Assembly: GCA_034086985.1 (NCBI GenBank)
Contig: JAXDZG010000023.1
Coordinates: forward strand, 1-64,000
Length of the DNA: 64,000 nt
Direction: 5' to 3'
Source of the DNA: Phascolarctobacterium_A sp034086985
GTDB lineage: Bacteria > Bacillota > Negativicutes > Acidaminococcales > Acidaminococcaceae
Shown here: one piece after another, positions 43,843 through 52,045 of the stretch
How positions within the stretch are numbered: the stretch's first letter is position 1
Layout: each line of letters opens with the position of its first letter
Program-made: the position numbers and the translations under genes
The notes under the pieces: model-generated
Told to the model about the DNA's origin: nothing
Seen by the model: the letters and a program-made list of their open reading frames with translations, nothing else
Databases searched by the model: none

Positions 43843-44610
43843 CTAAATCTTTAAAGCTCCATCCTCTTGAAAACTATAATAGGTGCCATCCCCAATAATA
43901 ATGTGGTCCAATAGGGGCATCAAAAGAGCTTTGCTAGCCGCCAGCAGCTGCTGGGTCAACTCCTTATCATCGTCGCTGGGATGGGGATCACCTGAAGGAT
44001 GATTATGAGCCACCACAATGGCCGAGGCATGCTGCAAAATTGCTACCCTATACACATCACGTGGGTGTATCATGGAGGTGCTGAGAGTGCCCTCACAAAT
44101 CACTTCCGTACCTATTAATTTATTTTTGGCATCCAATAATATTACTAAAAACTGTTCCTTGGTAGCGTAGCGTAGACGGGGCATCAAAAAGGCTGCCACC
44201 TTCTCCGGTTCGCCGAAATGAATTTTATCTAAAGGGCGTGCAGAAGCAAGTCTTCTGCCCAGCTCCAAGGCCGCCAACACTGTGGCCGCCTTAGCCTGGC
44301 CTAAGCCCCTTATTTCCGTAAGTTCTTCAATACGACTAATGCGGGCCAGCCTTTTATAAAGGCCACCGTCCTTAGTCAACTCCCTGCCAATGGCCAGGGC
44401 CGATTGGGAAGCTGTACCTGTGCGCAATAAAATCGCCAGCAGCTCGCCATCGGACAAGGCTCCCGCGCCACGGGTCAAAAGTTTTTCCCGTGGTCTTTCC
44501 TCCGGAGGCAAGTCCTTAATAATCTCTTTTGAGTTTCCTAAGCTTTGAATGTCGATACTACTAAAATCACTATCGCTCCAGCGATAGGTACTGCCTTTCA
44601 AGGCTGTCAT
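43843..44610 (-). CDS. radC: RadC/JAB-domain protein
   Basis: 255 residues. An N-terminal helix-hairpin-helix-like region (LSDGELLAILLRTG, EIRGLGQAKAATVLAALELGRR) and a C-terminal JAB metalloprotease-like domain with AHNHPSGDPHPSDDD. The biochemical role is unsettled despite the name. It shares ATGA with the maf stop, so it is coupled to it. Confidence 0.93.
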   Translation of the reverse strand: MTALKGSTYRWSDSDFSSIDIQSLGNSKEIIKDLPPEERPREKLLTRGAGALSDGELLAILLRTGTASQSALAIGRELTKDGGLYKRLARISRIEELTEIRGLGQAKAATVLAALELGRRLASARPLDKIHFGEPEKVAAFLMPRLRYATKEQFLVILLDAKNKLIGTEVICEGTLSTSMIHPRDVYRVAILQHASAIVVAHNHPSGDPHPSDDDKELTQQLLAASKALLMPLLDHIIIGDGTYYSFQEDGALKI

Positions 44611-45179
44611 GCAGTCATGGTAACTCCTATTTCCTTCAACATGGAATACAACATGGTTAAGGGAAGGCCCACCACATTATTGTAGCAGCCCTCGATTTTT
44701 TCTACTAAAAGGGCGCCCCTGCCCTGAATGCCGTAAGCACCCGCTTTATCCAGGGGCTCACCTGTAGCCACATAGGCAGCGATTTCCGCCTCGGTAAGCG
44801 GACGGAAAAACACCTTCGTGGCACATACGCGAGCTATTTCCCTTCCCTGGTAGCGCACTGCCACACCGGTGAGCACCTCGTGGCTGCGCCCTGTGAGGCT
44901 CGCCAGCATAGCTGCCGCCTCCAGTGCATCCTTGGGCTTGCCCAAAATAGCATCATCAATTACAACAATAGTGTCGGCTGCCACTACGGGAACTGTCTCC
45001 CCTAGCTTGGCTGCCACAGCTCTGCACTTGCCCACAGCGTTGTGCAGCGCCACATCGTGAGCAGCTGCGGCCTTGCCTGCCTCCTCGTCAAAGTCCGCAG
45101 GACAAACCTTGGCTTTTATGCCCACCTGCTCCAACAGCGCCAAGCGGCGGGGTGAAGCCGAAGCTAAAACTACCTCCAT
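44607..45179 (-). CDS. maf: Maf-family nucleotide pyrophosphatase
   Basis: 190 residues, starting EVVLASASPRRLALLEQVG (SxSPRR), with AADTIVVIDDAILGKPKD (catalytic Asp region) and DKAGAYGIQGRGALLVEKIEGCYNNVVGLPL. Hydrolyses non-canonical or modified NTPs such as dTTP, UTP or m5UTP. Usual neighbour of radC and mreB. Confidence 0.93.
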   Translation of the reverse strand: MEVVLASASPRRLALLEQVGIKAKVCPADFDEEAGKAAAAHDVALHNAVGKCRAVAAKLGETVPVVAADTIVVIDDAILGKPKDALEAAAMLASLTGRSHEVLTGVAVRYQGREIARVCATKVFFRPLTEAEIAAYVATGEPLDKAGAYGIQGRGALLVEKIEGCYNNVVGLPLTMLYSMLKEIGVTMTA

Positions 45180-45192
45180 AGTCCGCGCTCCT

Positions 45193-45618
45193 TTATCCCT
45201 TCTTGCTCATGTCAATGACCATTTCCTGAGCTTGGATTTCATAAATAACGGGCTGCTTGCCCTCGCGTACTGCGTCGCGTTTAAAAATACGGGCATAGCT
45301 GATAGTAACAATCAACCACAGGATAATTCCGCCCACAATAAAGGGCCATTTTTCCATGTGGAAGAAGGTAGCCAAGCTATTGCCAAAGGCGATACCAGCC
45401 AATACGCCTGTCACAGGCAGGCCATAGATAATCATTTTCGCCTTGGTATTATCAAAATCACGATATTCAGCGCCCACAATATCGCCGGCCTTAGCGCTTA
45501 CAGGATTCCAGCAATCAAGATATTTCGGCAGACCGGTGAGCTCGCTTTCAGTTTTATCCACCTTGATTTCGGCGCGCTCGCCCTGCTTTTTTACAACAAT
45601 GCCTCTAATTTCAGCCAT
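45193..45618 (-). CDS. RseC/MucC-like membrane protein
   Basis: 141 residues. A soluble N-terminus (IRGIVVKKQGERAEIKV, then CWNPVSAKAGDIVGAEY) and two helices (MIIYGLPVTGVLAGIAFG; WPFIVGGIILWLIVTISYA). This layout matches RseC/MucC, which in Proteobacteria links Rnf-type electron transport and envelope stress. No rnf or sigma-E genes are in the window. It lies 14 bp upstream of maf. Confidence 0.75.
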   Translation of the reverse strand: MAEIRGIVVKKQGERAEIKVDKTESELTGLPKYLDCWNPVSAKAGDIVGAEYRDFDNTKAKMIIYGLPVTGVLAGIAFGNSLATFFHMEKWPFIVGGIILWLIVTISYARIFKRDAVREGKQPVIYEIQAQEMVIDMSKKG

Positions 45619-45661
45619 GAACTAAATTTCTCTCCTTTAATAATAAGCAAATAGCCTTAAA

Positions 45662-45952
45662 TCAATATGCATGTACAAAAATATACCAATAGCCGAAGCT
45701 AAAAATGACACCGTAAATAGCTATGAACACTAAAATGCCCTGCCAGGTAACGGGATAGCCAAAGTTAATATCCTCGCCAAAAATACCACGGCGGTTAAAA
45801 AAGGTATATTTTTTACGCTTTCTAAACCATAGTTTTTTATTTTCAGGACCAACCTGCTTTGCAACTAAAAAGATATAAATAAATGAGCCAAAAAACACCT
45901 GAAAGACTCTGGTGCAAATGGCCATTGTATCCACATTTTCAATGCCTGTCAT
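45662..45952 (-). CDS. Small two-helix membrane protein, unknown
   Basis: 96 residues with two hydrophobic stretches (AICTRVFQVFFGSFIYIFLVA; WQGILVFIAIYGVIFSFGYWYIF) and a basic loop RKRKKYTFFNRRGIFGED between. No recognised family. It lies between the RseC-like gene and the PH-like membrane protein, and all three probably share a transcript. Confidence 0.6.
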   Translation of the reverse strand: MTGIENVDTMAICTRVFQVFFGSFIYIFLVAKQVGPENKKLWFRKRKKYTFFNRRGIFGEDINFGYPVTWQGILVFIAIYGVIFSFGYWYIFVHAY

Positions 45953-45969
45953 GTTTCTTCCTCCAAAGC

Positions 45970-46491
45970 TTACAGCTGAATATATTTATCCGGCATGGTC
46001 TTTTGCAGCTTCTTTAAGAAATTATCGCTGCATTTGAAAATCAATCCTGCCAGCTTATTCTTTTTGCCCTCGGTGAATACCAATAAACGTTGGGGATTTT
46101 CATCCAAGGAGCTATAACGATGAATGTAATGGGTCAGCTTGGTCTTGCGGAAGAAGCTGCGCACATATTTATTAGTAAAGCTTTCGGTGCGTGTCAAATC
46201 CACGCTGTAGCTGCGCTTAATAAAGAACATACCCTCAGTGATGACCTCTAAACGCTTTTCCTTGTACAGAATAATAGTATATTTAAAGGATACGCGCCAG
46301 CACCACAGGCCCAAAAGCACCAGGTTCAAGCCCCAGCCCACCAGACTCAGCTGACGAGTCTCCTGCACATTATTCCATTCATTGACAAATAAGCAGACAA
46401 TTAAAAGTAACGCAATGCCGGCAATAACCTTGCGTGTAAAATTAGTACTTGATTCCTCACGATAAATTTCTTCCAAAAAAATTCCCTCCAT
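45970..46491 (-). CDS. Two-helix membrane protein with PH-like soluble part
   Basis: 173 residues. Two helices (~22-37 and ~50-66) then a beta-rich domain, YTIILYKEKRLEVITEGMFFIKRSYSVDL ... RLLVFTEGKKNKLAGLIF, in the manner of bacterial PH-like membrane proteins. Function unknown. The ATG 46491 has no good Shine-Dalgarno. A TATAAT with TGG ahead (46533-46538) supplies a promoter. Confidence 0.6.
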   Translation of the reverse strand: MEGIFLEEIYREESSTNFTRKVIAGIALLLIVCLFVNEWNNVQETRQLSLVGWGLNLVLLGLWCWRVSFKYTIILYKEKRLEVITEGMFFIKRSYSVDLTRTESFTNKYVRSFFRKTKLTHYIHRYSSLDENPQRLLVFTEGKKNKLAGLIFKCSDNFLKKLQKTMPDKYIQL

Positions 46492-46532
46492 ATCTTGCTG
46501 TGTGGCAACACTATTCCATTTTTATCTTCACT

Positions 46533-46541
46533 ATTATACCA
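46533..46541 (-). promoter_or_regulatory. Extended -10 promoter upstream of the PH-like gene
   Basis: Minus-strand TGGTATAAT with TATAAT at 46533-46538, about 40 bp before the ATG. No good -35. Confidence 0.55.
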
Positions 46542-46635
46542 AATTTCTTGCCTAAAGCATATACCCCAGACCTGCAATTCATGACAAAAAATGTGAAATT
46601 TACGCAAGTCCTTAAGACTGCAAGCCGAGTTTATG

Positions 46636-46652
46636 GGTAACGAAACGTTACC
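46636..46652. promoter_or_regulatory. Perfect palindromic operator GGTAACGAAACGTTACC
   Basis: A perfect 7-3-7 palindrome between the hsp20 terminator and the PH-like gene promoter. A 15-of-17 match occurs at 33904-33920, upstream of the deformylase-like gene. A dimeric regulator is implied; none in the window is an obvious partner. Confidence 0.55.
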
Positions 46653-46683
46653 GAAAAGAATGTTTGCTTTAAACAGTGCTGAC

Positions 46684-46721
46684 AAAAAAAGAAGGCCACA
46701 CCTTAAAGGTGCAACCTTCTT
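46684..46721 (-). terminator. Terminator of hsp20
   Basis: On the minus strand AAGAAGGTTGCACC-tttaa-GGTGTGGCCTTCTT then TTTTT, 15 bp beyond the hsp20 stop. Confidence 0.88.
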
Positions 46722-46736
46722 GACAATTTACTTCAT

Positions 46737-47186
46737 TTAGCCTTCAATAGCGATGTACTTTTTGGCTTCTACAGCCTTGTGCTCTACTTTAGGAATGGTA
46801 ACCTTCAAAATACCATCCTCAAATTTAGCTTTAATGTCCTCCTGTTTTACATCTTCACCAACGTAGAAGGTTCTTGTGCACTGGCCGGCATAGCGTTCGC
46901 GGCGGATATAAACGCCTTTGTCATTCTTTTCGTCCTTATCTACACCTTTAGCTGCGCTTATGGTCAGGTAACCATTTTCCAGTTTGGCGCTGACGTCTTC
47001 TTTCTTAAAGCCCGGCAGGTCAATGTCCATTTCAAAGGCGTCATTCAGCTCCTTAATATCGGTTTTCATGATATGGGAAGCATTTTTACCATACAGGGGA
47101 TTGCGACGACCAAAAAATTCTTTTTCAAACGGGAAGTCCATCAAATCATCAAATAAGCTTTCACCAAATACACTAGGCATCATCAT
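46737..47186 (-). CDS. Hsp20-family small heat-shock protein
   Basis: 149 residues with the alpha-crystallin domain: FEMDIDLPGFKKEDVSAKLENGYLTISA, RRERYAGQCTRTFYVGEDV and FEDGILKVTIPK. A holdase that keeps unfolding proteins soluble. It starts with three Met codons; GGAGG is placed 8 bp from the first. A CIRCE element overlies its promoter, placing it in the HrcA regulon. Confidence 0.95.
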   Translation of the reverse strand: MMMPSVFGESLFDDLMDFPFEKEFFGRRNPLYGKNASHIMKTDIKELNDAFEMDIDLPGFKKEDVSAKLENGYLTISAAKGVDKDEKNDKGVYIRRERYAGQCTRTFYVGEDVKQEDIKAKFEDGILKVTIPKVEHKAVEAKKYIAIEG

Positions 47187-47315
47187 AAGTCATTCCTCCA
47201 ATTTACTTTGCTTGTAGTATGCATTTTCATGTTGACGCTGCAAGTATGAATTTGATTTTTTACTCGGAATTGAGTTGCTTACTTGTTTCAGTAGCTCTTT
47301 TCTTTTGTTGATTAT

Positions 47316-47344
47316 GTTATACCACTATTTGTTAGCACTGTCAA
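47316..47344 (-). promoter_or_regulatory. Promoter of hsp20
   Basis: Minus-strand TTGACA (47339-47344), 17-bp spacer, TATAAC (47316-47321) with TGG before it. The -35 box lies inside the CIRCE element, so HrcA binding would block polymerase directly. Confidence 0.85.
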
Positions 47345-47358
47345 TAGGTGAGTGCTAG
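47332..47358. promoter_or_regulatory. CIRCE element (HrcA operator)
   Basis: TTAGCACTG-TCAATAGGT-GAGTGCTAG, a 9-9-9 layout that matches the CIRCE consensus TTAGCACTC-N9-GAGTGCTAA except for both outer/inner single positions. It lies ~150 bp before hsp20 and overlaps its -35. The stop codon of the frameshifted gene behind the nuclease falls inside the right arm. Confidence 0.9.
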
Positions 47359-47761
47359 TTTTCAGATGATTTCACAGAATTAACAAAAATCGAAGTATAC
47401 TCTTTCCAACAGGACAATATATAATCGCCATCTGCTGCAGAAATATTTTTCTCCACAAAACTATTTCCTGTATACTCAAAATCGCAAAAATAAGTTGGCA
47501 GCATGAAGAAAATCTTATATTTTTTAAAATTTGTAAATCTGTCACTTCTATTCTCTACCTCATAACTGCATGAGCTAACCTCTGCTGAAACTGCTCCTAT
47601 CCCAAATATCGACTCATTTAGATAAGCTAGAGCCTGCTAATCTCTGCGTCAGGAATAGCACCATATTTTTCTTTAACAGCATTGTCTATTAGAGCTTTGA
47701 GCTTTGAATTGATTTCATCGACATCAATGTCTTCAGCTAGATTTTTTGTTATCCTTTTCAT
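47355..47761 (-). pseudogene. Frameshifted gene of unknown function, after the PD-(D/E)XK nuclease gene
   Basis: From ATG 47761 the frame encodes MKRITKNLAEDIDVDEINSK and runs ~44 codons to DAEISRL and a stop. The next frame, opening at the same place, continues without stops for ~90 codons: QALAYLNESIFGIGAVSAEV ... DYILSCWKEYTSIFVNS, ending at 47355-47357. Total length is one base short of a 136-codon frame, as expected for a single-base deletion near 47631-47638. No slippery heptamer is visible. It overlaps the end of the nuclease gene by 29 bp, so it was probably a coupled partner. Family not recognised. Confidence 0.6.
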
Positions 47762-49019
47762 CCTTGCTAATCTCCTCTAAATTTAAGAGACGCAAAAAGG
47801 CATTGGCACAATAGTTAACATAGGCCTGTAACTTCTCATTATCCAACAATCTGTAAAATGCGTCATTGAATTCGATAAAATTAGGTACCTTATCTATAGA
47901 TAGTTCTTTGCTATTATCTGAAATCTTATTTTCCAAATATCTCCAATTACTGCTGTCATCAACATGAATAGTGTCTAGTAGCTCCTTATATTTTTTTCCC
48001 AATTCCTTAGAAACATTTTCTGGTATCTTCTTATCGCTATCAATGGTAAAGCCAATATATACTCTCCAATCAACCTCTAGCCTTACTTTAACCTCACCAT
48101 AATCATCATTTTTATAAGACAAGCTAGGCAAATTCTTACCATTTCTATATTTTTCTATTGCTTCAACGAAGCAAGCTTCCTTACTTATTTTGCATTTTTT
48201 TATAGAGCCAGCTATCGCCTCATCAACCTTTTCTTCTATCCCACTAAAGAGCTTTTTTAATACCTTTCTTCTTGCCAAGTTGATAGCATTTTCTATCCTT
48301 AGAGCATCCTGCAAATTCTCTTTTGATGCACATAAATATTGAGCAATCTCTTCCATTTCCAAATCCTTCTTTCTACTTGTAAAGGTCTTTATAACATCTA
48401 TTAACTGACATATGGTATTTGAAACCGTACTCAATCGCCATGTTTCATTATATTGCAGACATTTTTCAAGCCAAGGTAAGATATGATCAGCAAATGATAC
48501 AGTTTTTATATTTAAATGTATGTCACCTTTGGTGCTATAATTAGTCGGCATTGTCCCAAAGCGAGTTAAATAGAAAAGTGTCGTTGGCGATTCTTTGGAA
48601 GTGAAGCTATTAGCATAGTTATAATAATCTAAGCACTGTTGTTCTTGTTCACCTGCATATATTTTTACTTCAATAGGGATAAACCTATTTGGCGTTTCGA
48701 TAACTAAGTCAATACGTCGCTTACTATCAATTACCTTTTCCCTTTCAACCTTGATGTACGACCATTCATCCTTAGACATTGCATCGTTGTTAATACCAAG
48801 GACTTCCTCCATAAACAGCTTTAGATAGGAAGTTCCTTGGCCATGGCTGCCCTCAGGAGATAGCAGCTCATACATAACTCTACAAATTGGAACCTCTTTA
48901 TAATGAACCTTCAGCACTTGAAAAATATTAAAAAACTCACCGGTATGTTGATTTATTGTCACGTACTTATCGTGTATATCCTTCGCATGTCTCAGTAGTT
49001 CTCTGCATCCTGCTTCCAT
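47733..49019 (-). CDS. PD-(D/E)XK nuclease superfamily protein
   Basis: 428 residues. RRIDLVIETPNRFIPIEVKI supplies the catalytic core D104...E117-x-K119, followed by GEQEQQCLDYYNYA, the Q/Y helix of PDDEXK_4-type proteins. The C-terminal half is helical and unassigned. Codon use is AT-rich compared with the housekeeping genes around the block, suggesting transfer. Such nucleases occur in defence and mobile contexts; whether this one cuts DNA is not shown. It overlaps the frameshifted downstream gene. Confidence 0.8.
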   Translation of the reverse strand: MEAGCRELLRHAKDIHDKYVTINQHTGEFFNIFQVLKVHYKEVPICRVMYELLSPEGSHGQGTSYLKLFMEEVLGINNDAMSKDEWSYIKVEREKVIDSKRRIDLVIETPNRFIPIEVKIYAGEQEQQCLDYYNYANSFTSKESPTTLFYLTRFGTMPTNYSTKGDIHLNIKTVSFADHILPWLEKCLQYNETWRLSTVSNTICQLIDVIKTFTSRKKDLEMEEIAQYLCASKENLQDALRIENAINLARRKVLKKLFSGIEEKVDEAIAGSIKKCKISKEACFVEAIEKYRNGKNLPSLSYKNDDYGEVKVRLEVDWRVYIGFTIDSDKKIPENVSKELGKKYKELLDTIHVDDSSNWRYLENKISDNSKELSIDKVPNFIEFNDAFYRLLDNEKLQAYVNYCANAFLRLLNLEEISKDEKDNKKSS

Positions 49020-49122
49020 ACCTATCTCACCCCAATCCCAAGCCTTAACAAGCTTGAAAATTTATAATTTATATTTCCATTTCGCTCTCATTTTCAAAAA
49101 TCCTTTAAATACAAATTAATTT

Positions 49123-50232
49123 TTAACTGGATTTATCCTTGGCATACAGCTCAAGCATATGCAGCTTAAAAAGCATGTACTCAACCAGGGTAGCCTTGGA
49201 AAAAAGATAGCGAATCCTCTGGCAGCGTTCCAGCTTCCAGCTTTCGGACGCCGTAGTAATCTCCTCCGTAATGCTTCTTAAACCGTAGCCAGTAATAACA
49301 TTTTTCGTTGCTAACCAAGCCTTAACTTCTGTAAAGCCTGCTTTACGCATAAAATAAAATATATCTTCACGAAACGTGATTAAATCAGCAGGCTGGTATT
49401 TCCCACTCGTAAGCATGGCTTTAGCGTCTCTATCCCAAGCTCCTTCGCTTAAGCTCAAGCCCTTTAAAGCTAAAATATCCGAAAAGTTTTTACACGGAAA
49501 ATGGATGGCCCGGTCAGGCTCAATCTCTTTACCAACGAATTCCCAAAAAGCAAAGTAGGATTGTTTTTCCGGTGCAAGGCCCAGATATTCTTCCAATACA
49601 GCTCGCTCATATTCTAAATCAAGAATGCAACAAATTCTTAGCTTGGCAGAGCGAACCATCTTTTCTCCCGTCGGATCAAGAATATCGATATCCTTATATT
49701 TTTGTTGACCATAATAAATGCTGTAATATCTGCTTATGAGCCCATATAACTGCTTGGGTAAATCAATCTCTAAATAGCCTTTTTTTACACCCCAGATGCC
49801 TTGCCAAGGAAGATCGTGCCCATCATTAACCATTACCGTCTTATCCTTGCAAAGCTGTGTATCAACCAAGTCAAAGCCGTCTTTACAGCCAACCATCCAT
49901 AAAACATTTTTACAGCAAGGACAATAATAATGGGGTGGCAAGGGATTGCTTCTCGTTATACCTAAAAGATAAAGCAGTAAGCTTGAACCAGCTGCTCCTC
50001 TAAGCCAATAGGGATATTGCTTCTTATTGAGCCATCCCACAAGCTTTTCAAGTACAAATATATGCTCCAAAAGTCCTAATCCTTCAGCAGCTCTCCATTC
50101 CTCTTCCAGCCTATCACATATATAATCCTGTGGGCATAAGCCGTATTTTTCCTGCAGTCGCAGCCGTAAAATACGCTTCAGCTCGACTCTTTTGCTTTCC
50201 TTGTCCTTTACCTTGTATAACATTTTCAACAC
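49123..50232 (-). CDS. Miniature PolC-like protein (polymerase III alpha fragment homologue)
   Basis: 369 residues resembling the palm/C-terminal part of Gram-positive PolC. RGAAGSSLLLYLLGIT (78-93) and NPLPPHYYCPCC (96-107) match PolC RGSVGSS...GIT and NPLPPHYYCPxC; DGHDLPW follows; FSDILALKGLSLSEGAW (250-266) matches FSELVQISGLSHGTDVW; SWKLERCQRIRYLFSKA (331-347) matches the PolC tail. The large palm/finger stretch between is missing, the first catalytic DID reads EID (155-157), and no exonuclease or OB domain is present. Full PolC is ~1440 residues. Inference: a domesticated non-replicative relative, perhaps a decoy or DNA-binding factor. Confidence 0.75.
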   Translation of the reverse strand: MLKMLYKVKDKESKRVELKRILRLRLQEKYGLCPQDYICDRLEEEWRAAEGLGLLEHIFVLEKLVGWLNKKQYPYWLRGAAGSSLLLYLLGITRSNPLPPHYYCPCCKNVLWMVGCKDGFDLVDTQLCKDKTVMVNDGHDLPWQGIWGVKKGYLEIDLPKQLYGLISRYYSIYYGQQKYKDIDILDPTGEKMVRSAKLRICCILDLEYERAVLEEYLGLAPEKQSYFAFWEFVGKEIEPDRAIHFPCKNFSDILALKGLSLSEGAWDRDAKAMLTSGKYQPADLITFREDIFYFMRKAGFTEVKAWLATKNVITGYGLRSITEEITTASESWKLERCQRIRYLFSKATLVEYMLFKLHMLELYAKDKSS

Positions 50233-50307
50233 CTGCCTTCTAAGAAAAATTATAGCAAAGCAGATGTACCTTATTTAACCCATAGAACCCTTCTATTGTG
50301 AAATTGC

Positions 50308-51363
50308 TTATTCACCATACAAGCTGTATGCCTTGGCCAAATCAGCCTTCACTGCCTCTACCAAGCTAACCGGCGAAATAATATGGGCATGCAACGCATA
50401 CTGCAGGGCCCATTTTTGCATAGCAGAACGATTAACCTTTACCCGTGCCGCAATACTATCCTCAGCTTCATCAAAAAAGCTTATCTCGCTACCAAAAAAG
50501 TCCATCACATCATTGAGCAAGTATTTTTTTAAGCGGAAGGTGACCACTTCGCTCTCACCAGAAAACATATAAATATGCTCCGCCATATGCTTGGGCAGAT
50601 TAAAGCCATTTTCTAGGCCTATAACCTGCTTCTGGGGCTTTTGCTTCTGCTCAAGCAGCTGGATACTCATAATTCTATCCAAACGATAGTGGGAAACATT
50701 GTCATATTTATCATAGTTACCAATCAAATAATAGCGACCATTAGCAGCGGCAATTTGATAAGGATTGACAATATATTCCCTCACAGTGCCGTCCTCATAA
50801 GCGCGGGGATGTAGCTTCTTATCACTGCCGTAGGAGCCATAGGTGAATTTCACCTGCTTCTTCGCATTAATCGCTTCGTCCAAAACCTCAATCACGTAAA
50901 AAATCAGCTTGTTATTGGTATAGGTTATAGGCATAGTACGAATGTGCTTTACTTTAGCTTCAAAATACTTGCTAGACAAGGCTTCTAGCTTATGAATGAG
51001 CTCCTTGCACTGACTATAAGGAATATGCTTGGAGAACAAAAGGCTGTCGATTAAAAGCCGCAGCTCGCTATCATCAAAATCACGAATAAGATAAAAATCC
51101 GTGAGAATAGTGTTATCTTCTAGCTCGCCTGTTTTGGCATTCTTTGCTGAGCGGGCCACCTCCTTATATTCGATATTGTAGCCAAAATCTAGCAGATTCA
51201 TGATGTTACGCTTGATTGCTTTGCGGTCCACCTTCATTCCATAATTACGCCACAGCATATCCATGATATCCTTTTGACTCAAACGATGATTACTATCCGA
51301 GTATTTCCGGAGTATTTCTAAAATGTTGATAATTAACATTTTCTTAGGCTGTGCTTCATACAT
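50308..51363 (-). CDS. WYL-domain transcriptional regulator
   Basis: 351 residues. N-terminal helix-turn-helix (IINILEILRKYSDSNHRLSQKDIMDML) and a WYL domain with VNPYQIAAANGRYYLIGNYDKYDNVSHYRLDRI, then a C-terminal extension (WCX-like). WYL regulators respond to ligands or nucleic acids and commonly control defence islands. It starts 6 bp after the macro-domain stop, so both are cotranscribed. Confidence 0.88.
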   Translation of the reverse strand: MYEAQPKKMLIINILEILRKYSDSNHRLSQKDIMDMLWRNYGMKVDRKAIKRNIMNLLDFGYNIEYKEVARSAKNAKTGELEDNTILTDFYLIRDFDDSELRLLIDSLLFSKHIPYSQCKELIHKLEALSSKYFEAKVKHIRTMPITYTNNKLIFYVIEVLDEAINAKKQVKFTYGSYGSDKKLHPRAYEDGTVREYIVNPYQIAAANGRYYLIGNYDKYDNVSHYRLDRIMSIQLLEQKQKPQKQVIGLENGFNLPKHMAEHIYMFSGESEVVTFRLKKYLLNDVMDFFGSEISFFDEAEDSIAARVKVNRSAMQKWALQYALHAHIISPVSLVEAVKADLAKAYSLYGE

Positions 51364-51369
51364 TTCTAA

Positions 51370-51888
51370 TCACCTTATCCCTTGCAAATACTGGGAATAA
51401 ATTTCATATTGCTTATCTGTAAAGCATACTATAGACAATTTTTGCAAACCTTCTAGCTGCTCCTTATTCCATAAAATAGTATCCATAGCTATGCAAGCAG
51501 CCACCTCCAAGGGCCACATATGATGGCCCACGCCTAGGCAGGGAATGGCAAGGCTTTTTATCCCATGCTGCATAGCAATGTTTAAAATGGACACATAGCA
51601 TTGCGCTAGTAGGCTCTTATTCTCCTCTTTAAATGGCAAATACTTTGGTGTCACGGTATGGATAATATATTTTGCCTTTAGCTTAAATCCTGATGTAATT
51701 ATAGCTGCTCCCACTGCCAATTCACCATAGCTCTGTAGTGCGGTGGTTAGCTTTGCTGCCCCAGCTTTTTCATAAATTACCTTGCAAAGGCCGGAACCCT
51801 TAAGTAAGCTTCTATTGGCAGAATTAACAATAGCTTCATCCTCAAAGGCAGTAATATCACCCATTACTACAGCTATTTTTACTGTCAT
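51370..51888 (-). CDS. Macro-domain protein
   Basis: 172 residues. GDITAFEDEAIVNSANRSLLKGSGLCKVIY (10-39) and PCLGVGHHMWP are the ADP-ribose-binding loops of a macro domain. It may bind or hydrolyse ADP-ribose, O-acetyl-ADP-ribose or related nucleotides. It is the first gene of the macro-WYL pair in the accessory block. Divergent from the unknown gene at 52046. Confidence 0.9.
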   Translation of the reverse strand: MTVKIAVVMGDITAFEDEAIVNSANRSLLKGSGLCKVIYEKAGAAKLTTALQSYGELAVGAAIITSGFKLKAKYIIHTVTPKYLPFKEENKSLLAQCYVSILNIAMQHGIKSLAIPCLGVGHHMWPLEVAACIAMDTILWNKEQLEGLQKLSIVCFTDKQYEIYSQYLQGIR

Positions 51889-52045
51889 AACAGCACCTTC
51901 TCGTTAATTAAACTTCCTCTTTAGCTTACCACAGAAGTCAAATATTTGCTATAGAATGATGCGACAAATTCAGTACATCTATTATGTTAGAATTGGTTAT
52001 CACTATAGTTCAATAATTCCATCTTTTACAAGAGGAGGAAAGAAG

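Noticed and set aside
42597..43898. Open frame of 433 codons on the plus strand across mreB and mreC
   Set aside because: Antisense shadow of mreB; composition (His/Asn/Ala-rich) typical of such shadows.
47620..47640. Programmed ribosomal frameshift joining the two frames after the nuclease gene
   Set aside because: No slippery heptamer and no downstream hairpin of note; a one-base deletion explains the data better.
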